Of a stretch of DNA of 64,000 nucleotides, positions 25,145 through 36,552 are shown piece after piece. The stretch is taken from the NCBI GenBank assembly GCA_051747385.1, contig JBNJGB010000002.1, forward strand, positions 124,001-188,000, in the 5' to 3' direction. The DNA is from JBNJGB01 sp051747385. GTDB lineage: Bacteria; Myxococcota_A; UBA9042; PHBI01; JACKFB01. The notes beneath the pieces are model-generated. The model ran no database searches. It was not told the DNA's origin and saw only the letters and a list, made by a program, of their open reading frames with translations. The translations under genes and the position numbers were made by a program. Each line of letters starts with the position of its first letter. The first letter of the stretch is position 1.

Positions 25145-25811
25145 CCAATACCTCCACGAGCTCCGGGAGAGCGAACCGCGCCCTCACGCGGCGCTCGACC
25201 TCCACCTGAAGCTGCTCCGCGCGTGCCGCCTCGCTCATGGCGTCCCCACCGGCCGCCTCCACGGCGGCGGCGGCTTCGGCGCGCAGGGCCTCGCGCTCCG
25301 CGGGGGCCAGCGTCGCCTCGAGCCCCCCGACGATGGTGGCCTCCACCCCCGGCGTCAAGGCCCAGGGATCCTCGTCCGGAGCCGCGTCCTTCACCAGGCG
25401 CCACGCGCGGCGCAGGACCCCCCGGGCCGCCTCGTCGTCCTGGGCCCGGCCGATCTCGGCCAGGGCGTCCAGCAGGCGACGGCGATCGGCGTCGGGATCG
25501 CCCGCCGCCTCGTCCTGCTCGTCGTCCGCCGACCAGGCGAGGTTGCGCTCGCGCCACAGGACCACCGCGTCGTCCACCTGCGTGGCGAAGTACGCCAGGG
25601 TCGAGGGCAGCGGCGTACCCGGCGGGTGGGAGGCCGCGAAGCGCTCCGCGCCCTGCTCCACCGCCCGGATCACCACGCGCACCGGGACGCCCCGCTCGCG
25701 CCACGCGTCCACGAGCGCCACGTCGCGGGGCGACAGCATCAGCCCGCGACCCCGCAGGGCCACGAAGGCCTCCTCCACCGCCCTCAGGTATCGGGCGCGG
25801 TCCGGGTCCAC
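25128..25811 (-). CDS. Unknown protein between gyrB and the DnaC-like gene
   Basis: A 227-residue, largely helical protein. The N-terminal ~75 residues (LSPRDVALVDAWRERGVPVR, then VVIRAVEQGAERF) look like a small winged-helix or DnaD-like helical module. The C-terminal half is Ala/Glu/Arg rich and probably helical. It begins 4 bases after the gyrB stop and overlaps the DnaC-like ATPase gene by 17 bases. By context it may be an adaptor of the ATPase, analogous to DnaB/DnaD with DnaI. No family was recognised with confidence. Confidence 0.7.
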   Translation of the reverse strand: MDPDRARYLRAVEEAFVALRGRGLMLSPRDVALVDAWRERGVPVRVVIRAVEQGAERFAASHPPGTPLPSTLAYFATQVDDAVVLWRERNLAWSADDEQDEAAGDPDADRRRLLDALAEIGRAQDDEAARGVLRRAWRLVKDAAPDEDPWALTPGVEATIVGGLEATLAPAEREALRAEAAAAVEAAGGDAMSEAARAEQLQVEVERRVRARFALPELVEVLGDDDL

Positions 25812-25815
25812 GGGG

Positions 25816-28248
<2,433 letters not shown>

Positions 28249-28413
28249 GCAGGCTCCGTGTGGTCGGCAGAATCGGCCCCCGGCCGAGGGCGGTACTGGA
28301 TACCACGCGGATCCCGTGAAGTAAAGGCACGGAGCACGGCAAAAGACCCTTTGATTCCGACCACTTGGCGTCTCAGAGAGGGCCCTCCCGGCCGACGCCC
28401 GGTCGGGCGGCCC

Positions 28414-29964
28414 TCAGCGCGCCGGGATCGACAGCCTCTCGCCGGCGTAGAGGCGGTCCAGGTCGCGGTCGGAGTTGGCGGCGCCGAGGGCCTCCTGGGA
28501 CACGCCGTAGCGCGCAGCGATGCCGGAGGCGGTCTCTCCCCGCCGGACCTCGTGGACGACCTTCACGGCCGGGGCCGAGCCTCCGGCGGAGCCCCCCGGT
28601 CCGGGGGCGATGCGCGCCGTCGGCGGGCGACGGGGGCTCGGCGCGGGCTCGTTCGGGAGGCGATCCCGTCCGCGTGCGTCAGCGGCGCGACGCCCACCGT
28701 CCTCCCCGGCACGGCCCAGGACGAAGCGGGCGTAGGCGCTGTCGGTGAGCGGCAGGATCACTCGCTGGCCCACCGACATGCGGGTGGGATCGAGGCCGTC
28801 GTTGGCCTCCAGGATGCCGGCGACGTCCAGCCCGGACCACGCCGCAAAGTGGCTCAGGGTCTCGCCGGGGCGGACCGTGACCTTGCGCGGCGACGGCTCT
28901 TCGTCGGCCCGGGCGGGACGGGGGGCGACCTGCCTACCTCCGCCGCCTTGCCGCGGACGGGCATCGGGCGTCGGGAGGATGCCCCGCGCGGCGGCGCTCG
29001 CCCGGTCGCGCTCGAACACGTTGGAGTCGTCGATGGCCAGGCGCGCGCGCCGCAGCAGGTCCTCGGGCATCCGATCGCTCAGCTTGCCCCGCTGGCCGGC
29101 GGTGAGCGGCCGGCCGTCCTTATCGACCACCTGGAGCTTGGGTGGCTTGTCCCGGCCGTCACCCACCTCGGCGACCACCGGGATGAGGACGGTGTCGCCC
29201 GGCTGAAGGGTCCGGAAGTCGGCCTGGTTGAACTCCTCCAGCAGCCACATGGGCACCTCGCCGTACCGCCTGGCCACCTTGGAGATCGCGTCGCCGCGCT
29301 GGACCACGTAGACCACGACCTCCTCGATCCAGTGCTTCGAGAAGTAGCCTTCGAGGCGCTCGGCCCGGAAGCCCTCCCGGGCCTGGTCGAACGCCAGCTT
29401 CTGGTTGGCGCTCATGGTGATCCGCAGCGGGTCGCCCACGCGCAGATAGCGCCGCCCGTGGAGCACCTCCCGGTTGTCCTCACGGATCCGGTCGGACTCC
29501 TGTCCGGACCACCGGGCGAGCAGGGCCACGGTCTCGCCGCGCTCCACCTCGACGATCCACTCCTTCGGCAGGTCGTGTTTCACGGAGTCCGGCCGGGGCG
29601 GCGCCCCGTGCCACCACTTCGGAGGCTCGTCGCCGCCGGCGGCCCGGGCGCCGTTCCGGATGGCGGCGAGGACGGTCCGGCTCATCTCCTCCGTACCGTA
29701 GCCCTCGTTCGGCATTCCGGATGGCATGGGATCCGGCACGAACAGCCTCCGGGCGAACTGGCGCCCCTCGCGCTGCACCAGGGCCTCGACGGCGTCGCGG
29801 CGCGGGCCCTCCTCCCACCGTCGCGCGAGCAGGTCGGGATCCACGTCCAGGGACAGGCCGCGCGGGCGCTCGTCGGGTCCGCGGCAGCCGCTCGAGGCGG
29901 TGCACGCGACGCCCAGCGCCAGGGCGGTGAGGAGGAGTCGGCGGCGGGGGGACGATCCGATCAC
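28414..29964 (-). CDS. Lipoprotein with four LysM domains
   Basis: A 516-residue predicted lipoprotein (signal then TASSGC, Cys about 27). Four LysM peptidoglycan-binding modules are visible: about 136-182 (EVERGETVALLARWSG), 214-260 (YVVQRGDAISKVARRYG), 357-402 (VRPGETLSHFAAWSG) and 467-513 (EVRRGETASGIAARYG). They are joined by Pro/Arg-rich linkers. No catalytic domain is seen, so it probably tethers or organises peptidoglycan. The start is a GTG. It is divergent from the CPBP gene. Confidence 0.85.
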   Translation of the reverse strand: MIGSSPRRRLLLTALALGVACTASSGCRGPDERPRGLSLDVDPDLLARRWEEGPRRDAVEALVQREGRQFARRLFVPDPMPSGMPNEGYGTEEMSRTVLAAIRNGARAAGGDEPPKWWHGAPPRPDSVKHDLPKEWIVEVERGETVALLARWSGQESDRIREDNREVLHGRRYLRVGDPLRITMSANQKLAFDQAREGFRAERLEGYFSKHWIEEVVVYVVQRGDAISKVARRYGEVPMWLLEEFNQADFRTLQPGDTVLIPVVAEVGDGRDKPPKLQVVDKDGRPLTAGQRGKLSDRMPEDLLRRARLAIDDSNVFERDRASAAARGILPTPDARPRQGGGGRQVAPRPARADEEPSPRKVTVRPGETLSHFAAWSGLDVAGILEANDGLDPTRMSVGQRVILPLTDSAYARFVLGRAGEDGGRRAADARGRDRLPNEPAPSPRRPPTARIAPGPGGSAGGSAPAVKVVHEVRRGETASGIAARYGVSQEALGAANSDRDLDRLYAGERLSIPAR

Positions 29965-29971
29965 GCGCTCG

Positions 29972-30001
29972 GTTGTAGAATCGGTTTCGCCTCCGGTCCA
30001 A
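29972..30001 (-). promoter_or_regulatory. Candidate promoter of the LysM lipoprotein
   Basis: TTGGAC (30001-29996) and TACAAC (29977-29972) with an 18-base spacer on the minus strand. The expected start lies about one base from the GTG, so the message could be leaderless. Moderate match only. Confidence 0.33.
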
Positions 30002-30097
30002 AAAACGGCCGACTCGACCTCACCTTGCGTCGACGCGAGCCAAATCGATCACGTGCTCGTTCACGGGGCCCCGCGGATGTGGTAAGCCCCGGCACCC

Positions 30098-30658
30098 ATG
30101 ACACGTCCGCCGGAAGCCCCCGATCCCCGCACGCTCGTCGGCTCGGCCATCGTGTTCTACCTGGTGATGACCCTGCTCGGCCTGGGCCTCATCCGATGGC
30201 AGGACCTGGACCTGGGCGTCGTGATCTTCGGCACGGGCGAGCAGGTGGTGCGCGACACCCTGATCGGCGCGGGCTCCGGGCTGGCCGTCGTGCTGCTGAC
30301 GCGCCTGGCGCTCCGGCTCGAGGCCGTGCGGAAGCTCAACGAGGACCTGGGGACCATGCTCGGCCGGCCGAGCAGCGGGGCCATCGCCGTGCTGGCCGTC
30401 ACGAGCGCGGTGGGCGAGGAGATCCTCTTCCGGGGCGGGCTGCAGCCCCTGATCGGCTTCTGGCTCACCGCCCTGGTCTTCGGCCTCGTCCACGGCGGCA
30501 CGGCCCACCGCTACCGCGCCTGGGTCGCCTTCGCCTTCGCGGCCGGCCTGCTGCTCGGGGGCCTGATGGAGCTGACGGGCAACCTCCTGGCGCCCATCCT
30601 GTGTCACCTGACGGTGAACTACTTCAACCTCCACCACGTCACGAGGAGCGCGTCGTGA
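30098..30658 (+). CDS. CPBP-family intramembrane metalloprotease
   Basis: A 186-residue integral membrane protein with about five helices. The CPBP (CAAX-protease/bacteriocin-processing, Rce1-like) motifs are intact: GEEILFRG (EExxxR), FGLVHGG (FxxxH) and the final CHLTVNYFN (HxxxN). Substrates in bacteria are mostly unknown. Its stop codon overlaps the start of a small membrane protein gene (GTGA), suggesting a functional pair. Confidence 0.88.
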   Translation: MTRPPEAPDPRTLVGSAIVFYLVMTLLGLGLIRWQDLDLGVVIFGTGEQVVRDTLIGAGSGLAVVLLTRLALRLEAVRKLNEDLGTMLGRPSSGAIAVLAVTSAVGEEILFRGGLQPLIGFWLTALVFGLVHGGTAHRYRAWVAFAFAAGLLLGGLMELTGNLLAPILCHLTVNYFNLHHVTRSAS

Positions 30659-30933
30659 GCGGGCTGGTCGCCACCACCCTGGCCGCCGCGGACGGCTGGC
30701 GGTACGCCGCCTGGGTCGCCGTCGACCTGCGCCTGCTGCTCTTCCTCGTCCTGGTCTCCGCGCTGGGCGCGACCGGCACGTGCATCCTCTTCGTCCGCAG
30801 GCGCCACCCGCTCCACCTGGCCGCGGCGTTCATCGTCTCGTTCGTCGCCCTCTTCGCGGCCCTCGTACTGATCTTCAACGGGATCGCCCACTACCCCGTC
30901 TTCGTGGTGGAGCGCTTCTTCCCGTTCCCCTGA
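30655..30933 (+). CDS. Small membrane protein coupled to the CPBP protease
   Basis: A 92-residue hydrophobic protein with two predicted helices (about 20-44 and 55-78) separated by FVRRRHPLH, and an aromatic tail VERFFPFP. The GTG start sits inside the stop of the CPBP gene. No family recognised; a protease partner or unrelated small membrane protein are both possible. Confidence 0.65.
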   Translation: MSGLVATTLAAADGWRYAAWVAVDLRLLLFLVLVSALGATGTCILFVRRRHPLHLAAAFIVSFVALFAALVLIFNGIAHYPVFVVERFFPFP

Positions 30934-30967
30934 GGGGCGCAGCGACGCCCCCGGCGATCGCACCTTC

Positions 30968-30985
30968 GTGGACGTGGACGTGGTC
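30968..30985 (-). repeat. Hexamer tract (GTGGAC/GTGGTC)3
   Basis: Three hexamers GTGGAC, GTGGAC, GTGGTC in the gap between two convergent genes. It is the reverse complement of the GACCAC/GTCCAC tract at 39651-39680. The rest of the 211-base gap (30934-31144) shows only a weak ACCGCC/GGCGGT dyad. Confidence 0.5.
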
Positions 30986-31144
30986 GGGCCCACCGGGCGC
31001 GGCGTACCGGTGCCGTCGGGAGTGATTCGGGACCGGGCACTGACCGCCGAGGACTGGCGGTTCTGGCGCATCTTCCCCGGGTCCTCCGTGCCTTGCTCGG
31101 CGCCTTCGCGCGAGGCCTGCGGTGACGGCCGGGTAGCGTGGGCG

Positions 31145-34066
31145 CTACTTCTCGAGGATCTCCGAGGGGTCCTCGAGGAGGGGGCACTGCTGCTCCTGGA
31201 TGCACAGGTCGTCGACCACGACCCGGCCGCCGGAGAGGTGGTACAGCACGAGCTGGCTCTGGCTGTAGGTGCCCGCGTCGAACTCCACGTCGGGGCCCGC
31301 GGACGGCACGTCGTGCACGTGGCCGGCGATCCACTCGTGGTGGCCGTCCACGTCCGCGAAGCGTACCGTGGACACGCCGGAGCCGCTCGGGACGGGCTCC
31401 AGGGGGCCGATGGGCGGCTGGTCTTCCGGGTTGTCGTCCCAGAGGTCGTCCACGTCGTAGTCGCCGTTCAGCATGGAGCCCTGGTCGATGAGCGTGTCCA
31501 TGATGGGCTCCCACTCCTCGCGCTCCGTGCCGAACACGCCGGAGGCCAGCGCCAGCATCATGCCCGTGGAGATGGGCACGGTCCGGTCGCCCAGGGCCAT
31601 CTCGAAGAGCACGTTCGTGGGCGGGTGGCCGGGCAGCGGGTCCACGAAGAGGTTGCGCGCGAAGCTGATGGGATCGCAGCGGTCCAGGACGTGCTGCGAG
31701 ATGCCGAGGAAGCGCCGGAAGCGCGACGTGTTCCGCTGGAAGGCCGTGCCCTCGTAGGGGCACTGGACCGGGATGACCCGCTCCTCGCCCTCCGGCTTCC
31801 GGATCGTGATCTCGAGCTGATCCCACCGGTCGGACGGGATGGCGAGGGAGAAGCCCTCGTCCCGCACGTGCATGGCCGACGACTCGCCGTTGTCCACGTT
31901 GTCGATCCGCACGAACGTCCCGTGGGGCAGCGAGTCGAGGTGCGCGAAGCTCTTGGCCTCCAGGAGATCCTCGTCGCACTGGTCCGTGTCGTCGTTGAAG
32001 GACAGCCAGACGCCGCCCTCGCCGTCGGGGCAGCCCACGACCAGCGGTCCGAACGTCTCCAGGAAGATCCACTGGGTCTGCGCACGCTGACGGGACCGCG
32101 TCATGATGTCCATGAAGCCGCCGCCCGCCACGATGGGCGTGGCGACCGTGATCTCCGGCTCCAGGGCCGCAGCCAGGGTGGCGTGGAAGCCGCCCAGGGA
32201 GGTCCCGGCCACGCTCAGCTGCACGTCCGGCCCGCCGATGTCGAGGACGCCGTCCGCGTTGAAGTCGCCCGCCAGCAGGTTCTGGCGCAGCCGGTCCGGA
32301 TCGGCCTCGGAGGGGACGTCCAGGGCGTCCGGCACCGCCTCGGGATCCAGGCTGCGGACGATCCGCACCAGCCGGAAGATGTCGACGATGTCCTGCCAGA
32401 ACGAGGCGCACTGGCGGAAGGGATCGGCGAAGAAGAAGCTCTCGCTCGACTGGAGCGAGCCGTCGCCGTTTTCGTCCTCCGTCCGTCCGTACAGGGCCAG
32501 CTCACGCCACAGGCCCACCTCGTTGAGCTTGTCGATGGCCTCCCACCACTCCAGGTCCTCGTAGTCGTCGAGCTGCTCGGGGACGAGCATGTTGACGATG
32601 AGCGGGACGAGGCTCTTCACCAGGCTCGGCTCCAGCCCGGACTCCTCCAGGGCGAGCGGGATGCTGGGGATGATGGGGCCGTGGCCCACCTGGTCGAAGG
32701 CCACGGTGGCGATGCCCTGGCGCGCGAACGCGTCGCAGATGGCCAGGGCCTCCATGCGGCTCGTCGCCGTCCCGTGGAAGTACAGCGCCACCGGGAACGG
32801 CGGCTGGTGCTCGGCGGTGGTCTTGGGGATGGAGGCGAAGAACGGCACGCTGTCGCGCTCGATCTCGCCCTCGCCGGTGAACGGATCCACGCCGAAGGTG
32901 TTCGCCTCGCCCGTCCGCATGTCGGGTGAGTCGAACGCGCCGAACACGAAGTAGTCCACGTAGTCGAACTGCGGCGCCTGGGCCCCGCCGAAGGCGCCGG
33001 ACTGCCCGGCGACGGTGTTGAAGATCTCCCGCAGGACGACCGGCTGCAGGATGAAGCGGTGGTCCTGGTCCACCTCCACGACGCCGTCCTGGTCCGGGTC
33101 CCCGTCGATGGTCACGGTGTTGTCGTGGACGTCCGAGATCACCGGTTCGAACCGCTCGCCGATCCAGCCAAGCGGCCCCTCGCCGTAGACGGCGTCCCGG
33201 TAGGACATCATGGAGGAGGCCAGGTCCGCCGTGGTGTAGGTCCATCCGAAGGCCAGGTCCTCGCTGTCCATGTCCAGCAGGTCCAGGGCCCCGGCCACCA
33301 GGTCCTCCTGGGCCGCGTGGGCCTTGTACGCGAAGGGCGATCTCACCGGCGCGGGATCGGCGAAGTCCGGGTCCTGGTCCGGCGCCCAGCCCATCACGTC
33401 GCGCGTGATCAGCACGGCGTGGGTGGCGTCCTGCGCGAGCGGGATGACCGGCCGGAGGATGAGGGTGTGGGTCGCCACCTCGTAGTGGCTGACGAACTCC
33501 TCGTCCCCGTCTCCGTCCTCGTCGGCGAGGTTGTCCGGCGGAAAGAGCAGGTTGGTCACGTCCGCGTTCGGGTCCTGCCCCCAGAACGGCGGGAGGTCGC
33601 GCTCCACGGGGAAGTAGCCGCGGCCCAGGTCCAGCGGGACGATCTCGCCCTCCCGCGGGTGGCCGGGCTCGATGTTCACCACCCGCACGGACTCCTCGTC
33701 CACGGTGGACAGGTCCAGCGGTCCCTCGAAGGAGACGAAGATCGGCGCGAACGTGCCGAAGCCGTCCAGCTCGTTGAGCTTCCGCCGGACACGCCGCTCC
33801 ACGCCCGTGGGCGCCTCCAGGGAGAGGTTCCAGGCCTTCCCGCTGACCGTGTCGTCCACCGGGTGCAGGAGCAGGTCGTTCGGGAAGGGGACCTCGGCGA
33901 TCGGGCGCCGGAGGGGATCGTAGACCACCTTCGGGCCGAAGGGCGCCTGGTCCGCCGTGACGGCCCCGGCGCTGCTCTTGCTGTCACCCCCGTCCAGGCA
34001 GCCGGCCCCGAAGAGGGCGACCGCGACGCCGGTGACGACGATCGTCTTCGCCTGCGCGACTACCAA
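31145..34066 (-). CDS. Large lipase/esterase-like lipoprotein with GxSxG motif
   Basis: A 973-residue predicted lipoprotein (lipobox FGAGC close to the N-terminus) of alpha/beta-hydrolase type. It resembles bacterial extracellular lipases of the VolA/Pla-1 type. An N-terminal region with a VVYDPLRRPIAEVPFPNDLL pattern precedes a Big-like segment. The hydrolase part has PFPVALYFHGTATSRMEALA as the oxyanion HG and VAGTSLGGFHATL as the nucleophile elbow. Several Asp-rich DxDxDG loops suggest calcium binding. The C-terminal HHEW could supply the catalytic histidine. The TTG at 34066 is the only sensible start: GGAGG precedes it and the lipobox follows closely. It overlaps the upstream barrel gene by 7 bases. 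Confidence 0.8.
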   Translation of the reverse strand: MVVAQAKTIVVTGVAVALFGAGCLDGGDSKSSAGAVTADQAPFGPKVVYDPLRRPIAEVPFPNDLLLHPVDDTVSGKAWNLSLEAPTGVERRVRRKLNELDGFGTFAPIFVSFEGPLDLSTVDEESVRVVNIEPGHPREGEIVPLDLGRGYFPVERDLPPFWGQDPNADVTNLLFPPDNLADEDGDGDEEFVSHYEVATHTLILRPVIPLAQDATHAVLITRDVMGWAPDQDPDFADPAPVRSPFAYKAHAAQEDLVAGALDLLDMDSEDLAFGWTYTTADLASSMMSYRDAVYGEGPLGWIGERFEPVISDVHDNTVTIDGDPDQDGVVEVDQDHRFILQPVVLREIFNTVAGQSGAFGGAQAPQFDYVDYFVFGAFDSPDMRTGEANTFGVDPFTGEGEIERDSVPFFASIPKTTAEHQPPFPVALYFHGTATSRMEALAICDAFARQGIATVAFDQVGHGPIIPSIPLALEESGLEPSLVKSLVPLIVNMLVPEQLDDYEDLEWWEAIDKLNEVGLWRELALYGRTEDENGDGSLQSSESFFFADPFRQCASFWQDIVDIFRLVRIVRSLDPEAVPDALDVPSEADPDRLRQNLLAGDFNADGVLDIGGPDVQLSVAGTSLGGFHATLAAALEPEITVATPIVAGGGFMDIMTRSRQRAQTQWIFLETFGPLVVGCPDGEGGVWLSFNDDTDQCDEDLLEAKSFAHLDSLPHGTFVRIDNVDNGESSAMHVRDEGFSLAIPSDRWDQLEITIRKPEGEERVIPVQCPYEGTAFQRNTSRFRRFLGISQHVLDRCDPISFARNLFVDPLPGHPPTNVLFEMALGDRTVPISTGMMLALASGVFGTEREEWEPIMDTLIDQGSMLNGDYDVDDLWDDNPEDQPPIGPLEPVPSGSGVSTVRFADVDGHHEWIAGHVHDVPSAGPDVEFDAGTYSQSQLVLYHLSGGRVVVDDLCIQEQQCPLLEDPSEILEK

Positions 34067-35649
34067 GACGCCTCCATGTGCAGCCAGAAGCCCGTCACGT
34101 CGCCCGGGGCTTCCCCCTCCTCGTCCGCGAAGGCGTCGCCCGGCGAGAACCAGGCGAACTCGGCGCGGCTCCGCAGGTTCAGGTGCTCGAGGCTCCAGAG
34201 GTACTCGACGCCCAGATCCACCTCGTGGCCCAGGTCGTTCGCGGTCACCGCGCCGTTGGGCCCGGTCGACACGCCGCCGTTCACGCCCGTCCGGAACGCG
34301 TCGGTGAACTCGGCGGTGGCCCGCCCGTTCAGGTAGCCCGCCAGGAACGTCAGCCCGTCGACGGGCTCCAGGGCCAGCCGCGGATTCACGTACATGGCGC
34401 CCTGGACGGCGCCGCCGGTGGCCGTGCGGTCGAAGCCCCGCGAGGGCTCCATCCGGAAGCTGGGATCGGAGACGTTGAGGGCGGTGATGGCGCTGGTCTT
34501 CCGCATGTACTCGCCGAACATCAGCAGGCCGACGCGGTACTCGCGGTCGAAGGTGAAGGAGCGCACCTTGGCGTCGAACGGGTTGTCGTCGCCGGAGGCA
34601 CCGCCGACCTCGAGGACCGCCTCCAGCCACTCCCAGTCCAGCCCCAGGCGCCCGACCCCGCCGATGGCGCCGACGTCGAAGGAGCCCTCGCGGATGGCGC
34701 TGCGGCTGTAGGTCGTGGTGCCGACCATGGCGGCGATCTCCGTCTCGACCCAGGCCGAGAAGTCGCCGCGGAGGATGTCCTGGTGGGCCTGGACGTCGAA
34801 GACGGTCACCTCGGTCCGGCCGCCCTCCCAGTGGTCCTGGTTGCGGTGGACGGTGTAGAGGCCGCCGTGGAACCAGCCGACCTCGCCCATCACGGCGCCG
34901 ATGAAGTTGTAGGCCCGATCCCCGTCGTCCCACTCGGCCGTGTCGTCGTCGATGACGGCGTCCGCGGCCAGCGCCAGCGTGAGCGGCGGCCCACCCGTCG
35001 TCCGGCCGCCCTGCCCCGTCGGGCGATCCAGGGGGAAGAAGGCGAGCTGGAGCCGCAGCACGCGGTCGGCGGTGCGCGCGAAGCCGAACGGGCTCTGGCG
35101 GACCCCCACGTCCTCGGGATCCTCGCCCGTGTTCGCCAGGATGCCCGGCCCCCACCCGGACCGCATCAGGCCGGCCTTGACTGCGACGCGGCTGCCCCCG
35201 GCCAGCAGGTACGCCTGCATGAGCCGCGGATCCGGCATCTCCGTACGCTCCTGCTGGACGGGGTCCCAGGTCAGCGGGGACTCCAGGGAGTCGTCGAAGG
35301 CGTGGGCGGTCACGTCCACGTCCACCAGGGCCTGGTAGGCCTGGAACACGGACCAGGACCGCCCGTGTAGGGTGAGCGACGGCGTCAGCCGGAGCCGGAA
35401 GTGCCCGAAGTCGTCGTCCGGTATCTCGGCGCCGACCTCGGGATCCTCCGCTCGCACGGGGACGGCGTCGACGTGGCCGCCGACCGCCCGGACGGAGCCC
35501 GGCAACGCCACGACGCCGTGATCCCCGAAGGGCACGTAGGCCCTGTCGAGGTCGAACGGAGCCCCGGAGGCCTCCTGCGCGTGGGCGGTTTCGGGAACGA
35601 CGCCGATGAGCGCCAGGGAGACCGTGATGACCGGGAGCGTCGCTCGCAT
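34060..35649 (-). CDS. Outer-membrane beta-barrel protein, unknown
   Basis: A 529-residue secreted protein with a signal peptide (cleavage near AHAQE) and alternating hydrophobic strands rich in Trp/Tyr/Gly. It ends in the aromatic WLHMEASW typical of outer-membrane barrels. Length would fit a 16-20-strand porin-like or transport barrel. Its stop overlaps the TTG start of the large lipase-like lipoprotein, so the two are cotranscribed; the barrel may help place or serve the lipoprotein at the surface, but this is only inferred from coupling. ATG at 35649 is chosen for the signal peptide. No strong ribosome-binding site is seen. Confidence 0.72.
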   Translation of the reverse strand: MRATLPVITVSLALIGVVPETAHAQEASGAPFDLDRAYVPFGDHGVVALPGSVRAVGGHVDAVPVRAEDPEVGAEIPDDDFGHFRLRLTPSLTLHGRSWSVFQAYQALVDVDVTAHAFDDSLESPLTWDPVQQERTEMPDPRLMQAYLLAGGSRVAVKAGLMRSGWGPGILANTGEDPEDVGVRQSPFGFARTADRVLRLQLAFFPLDRPTGQGGRTTGGPPLTLALAADAVIDDDTAEWDDGDRAYNFIGAVMGEVGWFHGGLYTVHRNQDHWEGGRTEVTVFDVQAHQDILRGDFSAWVETEIAAMVGTTTYSRSAIREGSFDVGAIGGVGRLGLDWEWLEAVLEVGGASGDDNPFDAKVRSFTFDREYRVGLLMFGEYMRKTSAITALNVSDPSFRMEPSRGFDRTATGGAVQGAMYVNPRLALEPVDGLTFLAGYLNGRATAEFTDAFRTGVNGGVSTGPNGAVTANDLGHEVDLGVEYLWSLEHLNLRSRAEFAWFSPGDAFADEEGEAPGDVTGFWLHMEASW

Positions 35650-35707
35650 GGCGCAAGGTTCTACACGAAGCGACCGGCCGAGCGCCACCCCGAGTTTCAC
35701 GTGCCCC

Positions 35708-35862
35708 AGGGCGGTCGCAAAGTCGACCGCCCTCCCTTGCCCGTGCCCTTGCCCTTGCCTGCTCTCGAACGCGCAGAATCCATCGTTTCCGAGCGGATAC
35801 AATCCGGCGCCGGGCGCCGTACCGCCCCGCGGCCCTCACTTGTCCGACTTTGCGATTGCCCT
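35708..35862. repeat. Interspersed repeat, copy A (155 bp, inverted ends, hexamer tract)
   Basis: Begins with AGGGCGGTCG-CAAAGT-CGACCGCCCT, a perfect 10-bp hairpin, followed by four CCCTTG-type hexamers. A highly conserved stretch follows (CATCGTTTCCGAGCGG, a GGCGCCGGGCGCC palindrome), and it ends CCGACTTTGCGATTGCCCT, the imperfect inverted repeat of its start. A second copy lies at 53214-53374. Together with 35650-35707 and 35863-35985, which show nothing recognisable, this fills the gap before the phasin-like gene. Confidence 0.8.
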
Positions 35863-35985
35863 GTCACGTCCCCCCGAACGACAGCCGGGGCGAAGCACGG
35901 GCCGCCTGGACCCGGCTCCGCCCCGGAGCAGGACCGCACACGACCCGCAGGTCGCATCCGGGACGCAGCTTCACGCCGGGGGGCG

Positions 35986-36525
35986 CTACTTCTTCGCGGT
36001 CGACTTCTTGGCCGTCGACTTCTTCGCGGTCGACTTGCTGGCCGTCGACTTCTTCGCGGAGCCACCCTTGGTCCCCAGGGCCTTCTCCAGGGCGGCGACC
36101 CGCTTCTCCAGGTCCTTGACCTCCTTGGTCTTCGCGGAGGAGCTGGCCCGCTTGCGGACGGTCTCGAGCTTCTTGGACAGGCCCTCCACCTCCTCGCGGG
36201 TCGCGAGGCCGAGGCGCTCGATCGTCTCGTTGGTGAGCCGTGCGCCCTGCTCGAACAGGTCCGTCGTCCGGATTCGCCCGACGACGTCGTCGACCTTGAG
36301 CTGGCCACGGATCGTGTCGATCCGCTTCCGGCCGTCCTCCTCCACCTTCTTCACGAACTCCCGCACGTCGTCGTTGACGTCGTGGAGCCGCGTGTTCACC
36401 TGGGTGAAGGTGTCGTTCCAGATCTTCTCGACCGCCTCGAAGCGGTGCTGGATGTTCGCGACGGCGTCGCCCCAGACCTTCTTCAGGCCCGCGGTGTCGG
36501 TCGTCGACTGCGTGGTCTCCGCCAT
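35986..36525 (-). CDS. Phasin-like coiled-coil protein with Lys-rich AKKST tail
   Basis: A 179-residue protein. An amphipathic helical body (about 12-150, e.g. WGDAVANIQHRFEAVEKIWN, then VREFVKKVEEDGRKRID) resembles phasin/PHA-granule-associated proteins. Two coiled-coil stretches follow (EEVEGLSKKLETVRKR, KEVKDLEKRVAALEKAL). The C-terminus is a histone-H1-like tail of repeated AKKST units, which could bind nucleic acid or charged granule surfaces. A very strong AAGGAGGT precedes the ATG at 36525. No PHA synthase is in the window. Confidence 0.75.
   Translation of the reverse strand: MAETTQSTTDTAGLKKVWGDAVANIQHRFEAVEKIWNDTFTQVNTRLHDVNDDVREFVKKVEEDGRKRIDTIRGQLKVDDVVGRIRTTDLFEQGARLTNETIERLGLATREEVEGLSKKLETVRKRASSSAKTKEVKDLEKRVAALEKALGTKGGSAKKSTASKSTAKKSTAKKSTAKK
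35990..36058. repeat. 15-base in-gene tandem repeat coding the AKKST tail
   Basis: Imperfect tandem copies of a 15-base unit around CTTCTTCGCGGTCGA, encoding repeated Ala-Lys-Lys-Ser-Thr. Copy number could vary between strains by slippage. Confidence 0.6.
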
Positions 36526-36552
36526 GATGTACCTCCTTGTGGACGTACGGGA

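Noticed and set aside
31145..35839. Reading the lipase-like gene and the barrel region as one 1,564-residue protein
   Set aside because: The upstream part is Arg/Gly-rich out-of-frame translation of the barrel gene. A lipobox right after TTG 34066 marks the true start.
35990..36058. Regular 15-base repeats considered as a CRISPR-like array
   Set aside because: They are inside a gene, in frame, without spacers, and encode AKKST units.
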